Counted from the first letter of the stretch, positions 1 through 11,206 are shown. The stretch: DNA of 64,000 nucleotides from Zanthoxylum bungeanum (GCA_019454045.1 SKCR01031836.1:62001-126000), one strand, 5' to 3'. The notes: generated by a model not told the origin, from the letters alone. A program made the numbers and translations.

Positions 1-1794
1 TAAGGTTCCATATAAATCTGTTTGACAGATATCATATAGGATATGAACAGGGAAGAAACGAGGTTTCTCATTCCTGATAATTTGGGTATGCCAGGCATAG
101 CGTTTGGATGATACCAAACTAAGGACCCAAATTGGATAAGTGCCAATATAGGTCATCCTAAGGAAACCTTAAGTATAATACTTATAAATCCCACATGAGA
201 ACAATGTGATTGTTGCTCACCATGCGGTTTTCCTGAGAGGAATACTGATATGCAGTGGTCAGTGGGGGATAGTGATACTCGATGAAAAATCGGAGTGATA
301 CTGTTCTAGGCACGAAGTCCGTAATGGAACACAAATAGTTCATCTATGATGAAACTATGCCATTAATCTTCAAATACACAAGAACTTCGTAGATCGGATA
401 GAGTCAGAAAACAACCTAGGGTATGGGTTTCTGATCTAACCTCATAAGATGTCAATCTTATGGAGGTGTACCATCCGACTACGTTATGAGGAAGTGATAC
501 GAGGTATCGACTCCCTGTTATGGCAAAGTGCCATGAGTCCGAAATGGATTCCATGTATAACAACTATGTTTGGATACTAGTTGTTGTACCGCAAGGCAGT
601 ATGCCTATGGTACATTAAATGTCTTCAAGGAAGACTTACATGGAAGGCAACATACCAACGTGCAAAGCTAAGCTTTTGACGAAAAGGTATCGTTATCAAC
701 ATTATGTTAATAACGGTTCAACCTTTTACCTGTTGCCATGGTAAATCCATTTTGAAGATGCTTGAAGATAACTGTATATTTCATTTATGAAATGTGTCAG
801 TTATAGATCAAAATCGCTTTCCTGAAAAGGAAACCTTTTGGACGATGTTTACAACATCCTGACGATTTTGTATAACCGACAAACAAGGTTTGCGGGTTAT
901 TCGATCCATGTTTGGATCAATGCAAGCATAAGGTTCTTGGAACTGACGTTTTAAAATAATCATAATGGTTTATGATTTAACTCAAAACGAAATAATTCTT
1001 GTGTATATAAGGAGGTTAGTGGGAGAGCGCACTGACAGTGAAATTCCCATAAAGCTATTGTTGAAAGCTTGACTTTCAATAGAAATTCTCCGTAGAATTC
1101 TGGAGATAACAACCTTTATTAGAGGAATAAAGATCTACTGGGATAGATTTGGAGTTGTTAACACTCTCTGGGAAATTGTACATTTAAAATGTACTTGTAT
1201 TGGTGTCTCATACGCTTCAAGCATATGGAGTCACAATCGGGTCAATCCAAGTGATAGTCACTGGATTGAAGTTAAGAACATCTGTTAGTATCTCTGAGAA
1301 CTAAAGATGCTATCTTTTACTATGGAGAAGGAGAACTTGAAGTGACTGGGATCACTGCAGCAAGTTTCCAAACGATTAAATACTACGGTACTATAAAGTT
1401 TGAATAACGGGACAGTGAGCTGGAAATCTTCCAAGCAAGATAACTGTTGCCGAATAAACAACAAACGCGGATTATTGCTGCAGCTGAGGCAGCAATAGAA
1501 GTCTTTTGGGTCGATAGTAAATCTAATTAGATTAGATATAGTTCTGTTAGCAGCTGAGCTAGGCGTCAGCACAGGCTAAGGAATTAAAGGTCTCATCGAC
1601 GATCCAGATATATACTTCTATATCATCTGATTCGTTCGGATCATACATCGTGGCAATGTGATGATCGTATAAATCGCGTCAAACGATAATCGAACAAATT
1701 CGCTGACGAAAACCTTTCCTCAGCAATTTGAGCGAACCTTACATGGTTCGGGTGTAGGACACTCGAGTGACTGGCTATGTTCCAAGTGGGAGAT
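1..1794 (+). pseudogene. pol: CopF pol remnant (integrase C-terminus, reverse transcriptase, RNase H)
   Basis: No open frame survives, but translated fragments follow the CopA polyprotein in order. They are an integrase C-terminal stretch (TGKK.GFSFL near 45-110), the pre-RT linker with a Y-E-x-I-x-G-I-D-S-like run near 460-560, and RT finger residues near 620-710. The RNase H stretch with GELEVTG at 1330-1350 and an AAEAA run at 1480-1494 follows. Between them are many stops and small indels. The tract ends at a polypurine run, AAGTGGGAGAT, just before the LTR at 1795. Decay is much heavier than in CopA, which is odd for an insertion younger than G1. Confidence 0.8.
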
Positions 1795-3811
1795 TGTTGG
1801 ATAATATGACCCATAGCGTCACTATTTGCACAGATCATTGTGTTGCTGTAGCAAATTAACTATGTAACAAGGAAATTGCACTCTCGTCATTTGTGATTAG
1901 ATCACCATAGATATATAAATGAAGAGAGGTCCCTATGATTAGTTCTTGGATTGAGATGATATGAGACGTTATCAGTCCACGAAGGATTAATCATTAAATA
2001 TCCCTAGCCGTAGTATTATCGAGACTAGACATTGATAATGCGGAATAGGCTAGTATTGCACTTGTGCGCGTTGTGAGGGAACAACGGCATAGTTCTCATA
2101 TATATAAGTATTGGATACTTGTGCAAGTGCGATAGGAGGTCGTGTTTCACCGATGGTACGGGAAACAGCTTCGCTCTGGATAGACCCTCGGAATCCCATT
2201 GGTATTATGACTAGGTGTCTATGGGAGGCCGAAATCAAGGTAGGTGTGTATAGTCTTAACCTGAGACTTGCATCGCTAATACTTACGACAATCGGTAAAC
2301 TTTGGTTTTGGTGGTGGGGGACTTTAAACGGGTTCTGTGTACACCACTTCTGGGTTTATCAGAGAATCGTAGTGTATTGGATGTGATGTCAAGACGGAAG
2401 TGTCACTCCAGTCATAATGGAGATGATGTCACGCAGGATACGGTATTAGTGCTCTTAAGTGATGCGCATCCAATCGTGATATTATGACCAGGTCATGAAT
2501 ATCCGATTATAGAGACTAGTTACCAGACATCCGATATGTGTTTCGGACGGGGCAGACACTTATCCAGCCTCAGCCCTAGCACGTGATTATCCGATACTGG
2601 GCCGATATGCACAATACAATTGTATACTACGCTTGATACAGATCTTTGATATTCTTTGATGAATATGTCCGGAGAACTTGGGAAGACTTGGTACTTTGCT
2701 AGGAGTCGACCTTGTCTCGTAAATCGGTAGAACGTAGTACTTGGTACGTACGTGATTCGGATACTCCGACGACCGTATTTACTGCCAGATTATCCGGGGA
2801 TCTCATGGGTCGCTTCCCGATAATCCACCGATGACGCACAACTCGCCACTCTTGAATAATCTGGGATTATATAGAAGAGAGAGAAAATTAATCTAGGATT
2901 AATAACGGAGATATTTTATCCGGGATAAAATGTCGTCTAAAGAGAGAGAACGATTAATTCGGAATTAATCGGTAAATTAATATATTCGATATATTAAACG
3001 AAATTAGATTTCGACGCGGAATTAAAATTAGATTTTAATTCGGGCAAACGAGTTAATTTAGAATTAATTCGTTAGCGACGTAAATAATAATTTCGCTAAC
3101 CGCAATTATTCGATTTGCTTAACGTCGCGACGTAAGCTCGGTATTTCGGAAATATCGAACCCGAAGGCGTGAGTGCACGTGGGCCCACTTTCATTTGGAA
3201 ACGTGTGGGGCCCACATGACACATGTCACTTTATGCATTATTTTATTCTAATGCATTGCATGGTGATAGTGTACAATACACTCAATGGTCTTGCATGGAG
3301 TTTGAGTGTTTGACACTCTAAGCCATTGCATGTTTTGTGTCATAAGTTTATTATTTATTTAATAAACATTATGGCATAAATATAAATTGATTTTTGGTAA
3401 ATCATTTTTAATTTAACACAATTCAATCTCTCTCTTCTCTCACGCCAAATGTGGCTGTTCTTCACTGGTTTTGAACCAGTTTGGGCGTGAACAAAGGGAA
3501 GCCAAGAGTGGTTTCTCATGGTGAGAAATCAAGTGCTAGCACACTTACAAGTCTTGCGAAGGTGGTAGGGAGGTTCGACCATGAGACGGGATCCATCCGA
3601 CGAAGCTAGGAGCTCCGTTTCTTCACTCAATTTTCTGTTTTGCAGGGCAGTGGGCTGCTGCAGTGGGCGTGAGCAAGGCAGTGAGTTTCTTGGTTCGATT
3701 CGTCTTCAATTCGACATAACCGATCAATGTGAGTATTCCGCTACCTCCGTTGATGTATTCACGCATGTTTTCATGTCTTGTTTGATCATGGGACCTTAGA
3801 ATAAACCAACA
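1795..3811 (+). repeat. CopF 3' LTR (copia family I, 2017 bp)
   Basis: It begins TGTTGG after the polypurine tract and ends CCAACA, and is alignable along its length with the CopA 3' LTR (45749-47695, reverse strand) and the right CopD LTR (62001-63468). It contains the palindrome string at 2856-3157. A TATAAATT at 3381-3388 is a possible but not conserved TATA box. No gene is present: the short frames here (for example 2111-2386) are not shared by sister copies. Confidence 0.88.
2856..3157. other. String of about eleven consecutive short palindromes in the CopF LTR
   Basis: Successive inverted repeats with arms of 6-10 bases and centres of mostly 1-3 bases follow each other with little between them. 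Examples: ATTTTATCC around one G (2913-2931), CGATTAATTC around one G (2951-2971), TTAATATAT around TCG (2977-2997), GAATTAAAAT around TAG (3019-3041), and the perfect 12-mer ACGTCGCGACGT (3122-3133). The same order appears in CopA and both CopD LTR pieces. Function unknown; binding-site dyads or RNA hairpins are possible. Confidence 0.85.
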
Positions 3812-4843
3812 ACACCACAAAAAATAACCACCAAAACAGAAGCCACATTCACGCCTAAACAGCAGCCCCATTCACGCCCAAACTGCACTGTTTTACACGC
3901 CTGAACTGCACTGTTTTGCACCCCAAAACAGCAGCCCAAATCCTCTTAAAACAGTCCCTAAAATCCTTAAAAACAGTGAACAAAAACTGCACTTTTAATC
4001 CTTAAACAATCACAAAAAAAACTGCACTTAAAACCTTAAAAAAACACGCATAGCAGTCCACTAAAACAGAAGAACAAGACCTGAAACAGTGAGCAGAAGA
4101 CACGTCAAAAACAGCAGGAAAACAAAGCCGAAACAGAAGAACAGGACCTGAAACAGTGAGCAGAAGACACGTCAAAAACAGCAGCAAAACGACGGCAAAA
4201 CAGTGGGAAAAACAGTGGAACAGCGGGCCAAAACGCGAAGCTAGTGAACCGAAAAAGTAAGGAACTTTCATCCTTTCCGATCTCCGCGAAACGCAAGTCC
4301 GAGGACAACTAAAAAGGTTAGACCTGAGGGTATTTTTCACACATATTTCTATTTAATTTCTGGTCATTTACTTTGATTATATTTTCTGTATTTGCGGCAT
4401 TTGTTGTGTATATGATGTTTGTTGTGGATTTTGGATGAATGGAAGTGTTGTCTCTTGTGGTATATAGGATGGAAACCTAGACGTAAATTCCGTAGCCGAA
4501 TCCGAATGGACGGTAGTGCGGTCTGTACTTGGGCCACAATTCCACGTACCACTTGAGCAAACGGCACTTATTGATTTTATGTTATCTTGTTCATTAATTA
4601 TTTTTGCCGTTTAATTTTTCTGTCTTTTAATTTCCGCATATCATTTATTTATGTCATATGGAGATGATGCGCATCAGCTTAGTAAGTGCGATGAAAAGTC
4701 CCCTTAAAAGGGTTAAAATCCTTTACCACGATGCTTCGCCGCGCCGGATGATGTTTACTTGATTGGATGAGAGATGTGTTCAGTCCGGTATACGATATCC
4801 GATATCTTTTGTTTGTTTATTTCATTTTTATGCATTATGTAAT

Positions 4844-5640
4844 ATGTGCGCATGGGCTTAACTAGGGTGGTTTTAAGGTCCTCCATTCCAGGGAAAACGC
4901 CATAAGGCTACCTTTGCCATGATGTTTTGCCGCACTATTTATTACGCGATTAATCGTTGTTTCTTACAAAATCCTTTTTATGCATCTTTATTTATCGCAC
5001 TTTATTATGTGATATGTGCGCATGGGCTTAACTAGGGTGGTTTTAAGGTCCTCCATTCGAGGGAAAACGCCATAAGGCTACCTTTGCCATGATGTTTTGC
5101 CGCGCTATTTATTACGCGATTAATCGCTGTTTCTTACAAAATCCTTTTTATGCATATTTATTTATCGCACTTTATTATGTGATGTGTGCGCATAGGCTTA
5201 ACTAGGGTGGTTTTAAGGTCCTCCATTCGAGGGAAAACGCCATAAGGCTACATTTGCCATGATGTTTTGCCGCGCTATTCATTACGCGATTTATCGCTGT
5301 TTTACAAAATCCTTTTTATGCATCTTTATTTATTGCATCTTATTATGTGATATGTGCACATGGGCTTAACTAGGGTGGTTTTAAGGTCCTCCATTCGAGG
5401 GAAAACGCCATAAGTCTACCTTTGCCATGATGTTTTGCCGCGCTATTCATTACGCGATTTATCGCTTTTTTACAAAATCCTTTTTATGCATCTTTATTTA
5501 TTGCATCTTATATATGATATGTGCGCATGCGCTTAACTAGGGTGGTTTTAAGGTCCTCCATTCGAGGGAAAACGCCATAAGGCTACCTTGCCACGATGTT
5601 TTGCCGCGCTGTTTATTACGCGATCTATCGCTGTTTTTTT
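4844..5640 (+). repeat. Tandem array of a 167-170 bp unit inside the G1 5' LTR
   Basis: Units start at 4844, 5014, 5184, 5352 and 5519, each opening with ATGTGCGCATGGGC and containing AAGGTCCTCCATTC and GATGTTTTGCCGCGCT. A diverged relative with TTCGCCGCGCC precedes the array near 4680-4760. The 3' LTR has the same five units, so the expansion predates this insertion. Confidence 0.9.
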
Positions 5641-6395
5641 TTTGCAAAATGTCATTTTAACCATGCACCTTATTCTTTTTTTGTCGCGCAATGTTGGTCA
5701 TGCTTTCTTTTTCATATCATTCATCTATATAACATCTCATTGCATAATCTTGTATCACATATAACATGCTTAATGGAAAATTGGTAGTAATTATATGGAT
5801 ATAGACGCATGTTGCATTTCTCTTCTTCTCGGTATCCCTTTCTTTCACTCATGGTAGTTGCATTCTTTGGCATCATTATGGCATGTTCATCTTTAATGTA
5901 AAATTGCATCTTTGATAGTTCATCTTTGGCATACTTTCTTTCTTCATCTTCTCAAGTTATGTGTTTGTATTGATTTTGTTTATCATGCGGTTATTTTGAC
6001 CATATTTTATATGCTTCTTTACATAGTGCGCCTATAACATTATTTGTCGTCATTTTTATTTCCTTTATATTACATGCAAATATTACCATGACTATTTGTG
6101 TTTATGTTTACATAAATGATTGAATTCTTGTGATGTTATGTGCTTGTTGTTGCAAAAGCCTACCTTTAAGCATTTGAACTCAGCAATAAGACTTGATTTC
6201 ATGCATGTTAGATGTAAACTTTACTTTTAAGCATGTGAACTTAGGATTGTGGTACACTTGGAAATATATGTCATAGGCTTGGTTGGATTATTGTATAAAT
6301 CTTTACATTACAAGTGGCATAAGTAAGGGACCATTCCGAACCCAATGGTTTGAGGTCTTCCCTTGCGAGGGGTGAGTGCGGCCTTAAATCTTTGT

Positions 6396-6421
6396 CCCGG
6401 TTCACACCGGGTGGTGACTCC
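6396..6421 (+). promoter_or_regulatory. U5 hairpin plus primer-site-like motif, G1 5' LTR
   Basis: CCCGGT (6396-6401), loop TCAC, ACCGGG (6406-6411), followed at once by TGGTGACTCC (6412-6421). The latter resembles the first ten bases of the true primer site 113 bases downstream; the 3' LTR copy has an exact TGGCGACTCC. The arms covary with those in G3. Confidence 0.6.
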
Positions 6422-6524
6422 CTTATTCTCTGGTTTAGTCCTCCGTTGGCTACTCCGTACTCCCAACTAGGCGAGCCGAGCCCAGAACAGCATGCGTCGC
6501 CCCAGATCCTGTGTTCTCACAGTC

Positions 6525-6542
6525 TGGCGACTCCACTGGGGA
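6525..6542 (+). promoter_or_regulatory. G1 primer-binding site
   Basis: TGGCGACTCCACTGGGGA lies three bases after the LTR end. It is the primer site type known from Tat/Ogre elements, which are reported to use a tRNA-Arg primer; the tRNA assignment is from memory of the family. Confidence 0.85.
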
Positions 6543-7689
6543 TAGAGAATCGGCCCCGAAATAATTCCTTGTAATGTATAGATTTATGCTTTAATTAACC
6601 ATGTCTACAAATGTGTGAAATGAGGGTTGTGATCAAAGGCATTTTGAGGCTAGGTAATGGTTTGGTGTCTTCCTTCACTCACTACCTTTCTAGAAGGGAA
6701 AGCTGTGAAGGCACCTAAATAGCCATCTACTCGTAGCCTATTGTAATGGACTAATTTGGAGGACTCGTTGTTTATTCCTGACAGGAAGCGATAAGAGCCT
6801 AAGAGGCTTGGGTATTTAAGTGAGCCTCGCTTCACCTTCCCTCTGGGGAATCTACAACGGGAAATCCATTTGACAGTCAGTCACACACCATAGCTCATTG
6901 GCACGTACCTTAGTGTATAAAAAAAGGGTGTGCTCACTTGGTTGCTCGAACCCTTGATTGGGGAGACCTAGTTGTGGGCCATCCTTCGCGACGATGAGAG
7001 CCTTTGTCCATACTCCCACGAACCCATGTGTAGACCGGGTTGTATAGCCTATAACAAATATTTCTTTGTGCTTTAGGACTATTATCATTTGGATGAATTG
7101 GACTCTTTGTCAAAAATGCGAACTTGCTGGGCCATTTAAACTGGGGCAGGTTCATATCTTATGACAATTAGGCCCAAAGCTTCTGAAATGATGGGGGCCA
7201 CACGGTAGAAGCTATTATTTTATGTTTATAATATCTTCCTTGTATGCTTATGTTTGGGAACATTGCTATTTGAATCCATCTGGGTCTTTTTTCATGAGAT
7301 ATGGGCTTGTTGGGCCATTTAAACTGGGACAAGAACATATCTTATGACGATTGGGCCAAAAGGCTTCTAAATAACAATGGGCCATTTTATGATTGTGTTC
7401 GGAATATTATCATTTGGATTTAGTTGGGCTCTTTGCCATAAGACATGAACTCGTTGGGCCATTTAAACTGGGACGGGTTCACTCTTATGACAGTTGTCCC
7501 AAAAGCTTCTAAAATGATAATAGGCCGATTTGTTTGAGAATTTTATTTGATTTAATATATGTTATATACTTCTTATGCACATCATGCATACATATACCTT
7601 GTTAACATCCTATGTGTCTTAAAAAAGACACCATAGATACCGTTTGGGTTAGGGAGGGAACCAGACTCACTAAAAGAACAGTTGGAAGC
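6543..7689 (+). other. G1 untranslated leader with repeated TGGGCCATTTAAACTGGG blocks
   Basis: About 1.15 kb without a credible gene separates the primer site from gag. The first half (6640-7050) is closely shared with G3 (23120-23500) and G4 (56220-56580). The second half holds three imperfect copies of a roughly 120-base block at about 7086-7206, 7278-7384 and 7411-7527, each with GGGCCATTTAAACTGGG and CTTATGAC. The small frames on either strand are not conserved. Confidence 0.75.
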
Positions 7690-9458
7690 ATGAGTGAATC
7701 AGATAATGAGGTGTCCCGAATGGATCAGTTAGAGAACGGTCTTGCAAAGATCACTGAACAGTTACAGGCATTGACTACTGCTGTGGCTGGTATAGCTGGG
7801 TCTCGTACTGGGGGAAGTTCAGAAAATGCAAGGCAGGAAGTGCCTCCGGTCAGATCGGGGGATGATGTCCCCACTTTTGAGGATGATATGGCAGAATATG
7901 CAGCGGGCAGAATATTGGGGTCTCAGGCAGAAATACAGAAACTCAGGGATCAGGTTGAATCCGTTACCCGCAAGATGAGGGGTAAGAATGAAGATTTGCT
8001 AGATTATGAGACAATGACGTTTGAGGAGCAGTTGCCGGCGCAGTTTAAGATGCCGGATTTGGCTAAGTTCAATGGGAATGGGGATCCGAAGGTGCATCTC
8101 CGTCAGTATGTATCTGTTATGAGTTCAGTTGGCCTGTCTCAGCGCCAAGTACAAAAGATGTTCGGGATGTCGCTCGATGGGGCACCCGTGGTATGGTACC
8201 ATAGCCTTGACAAGCAGATTAAGGAGGACTGGAAGGAGCTAGCTGATGCTTTCTTAAAGTAATATGTCACGGACCTGGAAATTGATTTGTCACTCCGTGA
8301 CTTGGAAAATATCAAGCAGAAGCCGGATGAGAGCTTCAAGGAGTATGTAGATCGCTGGAGAAGCCAGCTACTGAAGATGCAGACTAGGCCCTCTGTGAAA
8401 GACCAAATCAAGATGATCATCAAGGGCACAAAGCCCTCTATTTACAATAAGTTGAGGAGGATGACCTCAATGATTGTAGACTTCCGGCAGTTGAGGGAGA
8501 CTGTCATGGACATTGAAGAGGAGGAAGCAGAAAACAGGAAGTTCTTTGGCCTAAATAGGAGGCCTGTTGGAGGTATGTCGGGTACCAAGCCCGTTTCAGC
8601 GGAGGTGGCTGCGTCCGGACCCGAGGTTCTCTAACCTTGGGAGACCTTTGTCTAAGGTATTTGAGAAATTGAAGAGGCAGGGACTCCTAAAGCCTTTAGA
8701 AGCCAAACCTATCCCAAACCCACCCACCACACCAACATTTCAATCTCAACCTTTACTGTTATTTCCATCAGCAGAAAGGCACCACGATACTGACAACTGT
8801 GCCCGACTGTGCCACGAGATCCAAAACCTCATTGACTCCAAAAAGATACCTGACCCCGAAACCGAACAACCAGACACAAACAGAAACCCCTTACCCAATT
8901 ACCAAGCTGTACCCCCACCAATCTACATGATTAGTTTCGGCCTTCCAGAAGACTATGTCCTAAAAACCTTCCACCCTGAAGCCTTTTGCCTTGGAATTTG
9001 GGACAGCAGCAGTGAGGGTGAACCTGAGTTGGGGAAGAATTTCTGGCTTGACTTCTCTAGCAGTGATGAAGAAGAAGTAAAGGGAATGACACGCAGTGGG
9101 CGTTTTTATAATTATGTGGCGGATAAGGGCAAAGAAACCTTGACTGATGGGAGAGAAATGCTTGAGAATTCAAGAGAATATTGAAGGAGATGTAGTGCTG
9201 AGACAATTGAGGAAGACAAGGGCTCAAGTCAGCATATGGGAGTTATTGTGTGCATCTAAAGAGCACAGACGGGCCATGGTTGAGGCCTTGAGTAAAATTG
9301 TTATGCCGGAGGATGCCAACCCTACAATGTTTGTTGGGGCTGTTCAGAAAGAGGCATTACAGATTTCATTTTCCGAGGATGAACTTCCAGCAGAGGGGAG
9401 GAATCACAACAGGCCATTGTTCATCAGGGCTGAAGTAAGAGGCAAAAGGACTTCATGA
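7690..9458 (+). pseudogene. gag: G1 gag (capsid-like), interrupted by stops and frameshifts
   Basis: Start chosen at the ATG of MSESDNE (7690), which aligns with MSESENG of G4 (56995); the longer open frame begins at 7612. An acidic, coiled-coil-like N-terminus is followed by the retrotransposon gag core (AKFNGNGDPKVHLRQY, GAPVVWYHSL, YVDRWRSQLLKMQ). The later TDNCARL..EIQNLID..NPLPNY region is typical of Tat/Ogre gag, and a GRPLFIRAEVRGKRTS-like lead into protease closes it. A stop (TAA) sits at 8260-8262, frameshifts lie near 8620 and 9170, and a TGA at 9456-9458. The product would form the particle in the cytoplasm; this copy cannot make it intact. Confidence 0.88.
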
Positions 9459-10660
9459 GTAATGGTAGATGACGATTCATCTATCAATGTATGCCCTTTG
9501 AAAATTGACAAGGTTGGGTTTGAAGGCTACAGTTTTGGACCCTTCCAACATGACCATCAAAGCTTATGATGATAGTAAGCGCGGTGTTGAGGGTACCTTT
9601 GTGGCAATGGTCAAGGTAGGGCCGATTGAAGATGAGGTTGAGTTTACTGTGCTTGATATTCCAGCTACATTTGCTTTATTGTTGGGGAGGCCATGGTTTC
9701 ACAAGCTTGGGGACGTGCCCTCCACTTTGCACCAGATGATTAAGTTCCCTTTCGGGGGAGAGATTGTCACCATCAAAGCTGAAATAGACAATGCAGTCGC
9801 CGCCTTGAAAATACTGCCTTTCACAAGGTTCCAAGTATCATCAACTTTTGAGGAGTGGGTGGATCCCAAGGTAGCCCGGATCATGGGGAAGTTGAAGTAT
9901 GAGCCAGGTGAGGGCTCGAAACTACCAGATTTCAGAGGCCAGACAACCAGAGAGGTTTGGGGTACAAGTCTGATGATGAGAAGCCAAAGATCAAGAAGAA
10001 GGGCATGAAACTGATGGAGTACTTTGTGAAGGCTTTGAGGTACCAAGGTGAGCCTGAACCAGTAGAGGTGAATGGGGTGTTGTTGGCCCGGATTTGAGAT
10101 CTTCCAGGACTTGTTGGGAGAGAAGCTGTTGGTTGAAGAGAAGAAGCAAGAGGGTGAGAAATGGGAGGAGGAACTCATGAAGCTGGAGACATTGACCCTC
10201 AATGAGAAGAATGAACCTGAGAAAGACATTGTTGTAGAGGAGGAAATATCCGTAGACGATGAGAATGTTTACCTCCCAGATTTATTTGAGTGTACTCCCT
10301 CTTTTGCTAACAATAAAGACAGTATTTATGCTTACTTGGCTGAGTCTTCTCTTTTCTCATTACGTGATCTAATCATATTTGATATCAACTCCACCAAGAC
10401 AAATGCCTTTAACCTTGGGACACCTGAGGATCCTAAGGAAATTTTGATTGCAAGTGAGGTTACTTCTGAGGAAAGGGAGAAAATAGAAGAAGTATTGATC
10501 AGGTATGCTAAATTTTTTGCTTGGTCCTATGAAGACATGCCCGGGGTAGATAGAAGCATTGCTCAACATTCTATTCCGACTTATCCGAACATGAGGCCGG
10601 TGAAACAGAAACTTCGACGAATGAGACCAGAATGGGCTGAGAAAGTTAGAGAAGAAGTCA
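9459..10660 (+). pseudogene. pol: G1 protease and protease-RT linker, ending at a large deletion
   Basis: The retropepsin-like core reads V-M-V-D-D-D-S-S-I-N-V near 9462-9490, where G2 and G4 have D-D-G-S, so the glycine of the active-site turn is replaced by Asp. A frameshift follows at about 9507. The frame then continues through KAYDDSKRGVEGTF, FTVLDIPATFALLLGRPW and PSTLHQMIKF (the C-terminal half of the protease). Another shift near 9955 leads to the acidic linker and the N-terminal RT lead AWSYEDMPGVD..IAQH..PTYPNMRPVKQKL. Near 10660 the RT is cut after EEVKK and joins integrase sequence. Confidence 0.85.
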
Positions 10661-11111
10661 AGAAACACCTTAGGCAACGGGTGCAACACCTTACTCTTTA
10701 ATGTACGGGATGGAAGCGGTACTACCGGTGGAAATGGAAATACAGTCTATGAGGGTATTAGCAGAGATAGATTTACCTGAGTCAGAATGGGTCGCACAGA
10801 GATTTGATCAGTTAGCTCTTTTGGACGAGAAAAGGATAAGAGCCTTACATCACATGCAGTTATATCAGAAGAGACTGGCCCGAGCCTTCAACAAGAAAGT
10901 ACGTCCCACAAAGATCGGAAAGGGTGATTTGGTACTTAAGTAGTCGAGGCCGTCGACGACAGATCCGAGAGGGAAATTCAGGCCGAACTGGGAAGGACCT
11001 TACATCGTTCAGAAAGTCATGGGAAATGGAGCAGTGAAGTTGTCAGACCTCGAGGGAAATGAATTCACAGAACCAATCAACGTTGACAGGTTGAAGTTGT
11101 ACTTTGCTTGA
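10661..11111 (+). pseudogene. pol: G1 integrase C-terminal remnant
   Basis: After the deletion the frame reads ATGATPYSLMYGMEAVLP, then LPESEWVAQRFDQL, LYQKRLARAFNKKVRP, GDLVLK, a stop (TAG, 10941-10943), and NWEGPYIVQKV..GAVKLSDL..VDRLKLYFA. It terminates at TGA (11109-11111). This is the C-terminal part of a Ty3/gypsy integrase, which binds DNA during insertion. The zinc-binding and D,D-35-E core domains are missing. The native stop is useful because it marks where the pol of this family ends. Confidence 0.85.
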
Positions 11112-11206
11112 GAAGACTTGGTCGCCAGTGGAAGACCTAACCCAACGGAATAAGAAAACTCCTGCATACATGCATACACGTAACCTATATTGCATATTTT
11201 TGTGTT

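Larger units (their letters stand above)
1..3811 (+). mobile_element. CopF: Ty1/copia element, 3' part, inserted in the G1 LTR
   Basis: The window opens inside the pol region of a copia element and runs through its complete 3' LTR. The LTR ends in CCAACA at 3811. At 3812 the sequence becomes the interior of the Tat-type G1 LTR, equivalent to about 13190 in the intact G1 3' LTR. CopF is therefore a nested insertion in the G1 5' LTR. A 5-base target duplication, ACACC (3812-3816), would be expected beside the unseen 5' LTR. The family is the same as CopA, CopD and CopE. Confidence 0.88.
3812..6521 (+). repeat. G1 5' LTR, left-truncated by CopF
   Basis: Covers the last 2.7 kb of the LTR and ends TCTCACA directly before the primer site. 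It is roughly 97% identical by eye to 13187-15897 (about 6 substitutions in the first 225 bases compared). The first 1.1 kb of this LTR lies left of CopF, outside the window. It carries the 170-bp array and the U5 hairpin at 6396-6411. The minus-strand frames at 4002-4340 and 4364-4567 are shadows of A/C-rich LTR sequence, not genes. Confidence 0.88.

Noticed and set aside
4002..4340. 112-codon minus-strand frame rich in Cys/Phe, also at 13391-13720
   Set aside because: Shadow of an A/C-rich LTR stretch; the two copies are simply the two G1 LTRs.
5720..5909. Frame seen at 5721-5909 and 15097-15285 as a small conserved gene
   Set aside because: Both lie at the same place in the two LTRs of G1; no protein features.
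6350..6574. Short frame MRSSLARGECGLKS that recurs at 15726 and 22841
   Set aside because: It recurs because it lies in the conserved LTR U5; conservation follows the hairpin and primer-site-like motif, and the frame ends differ between copies.
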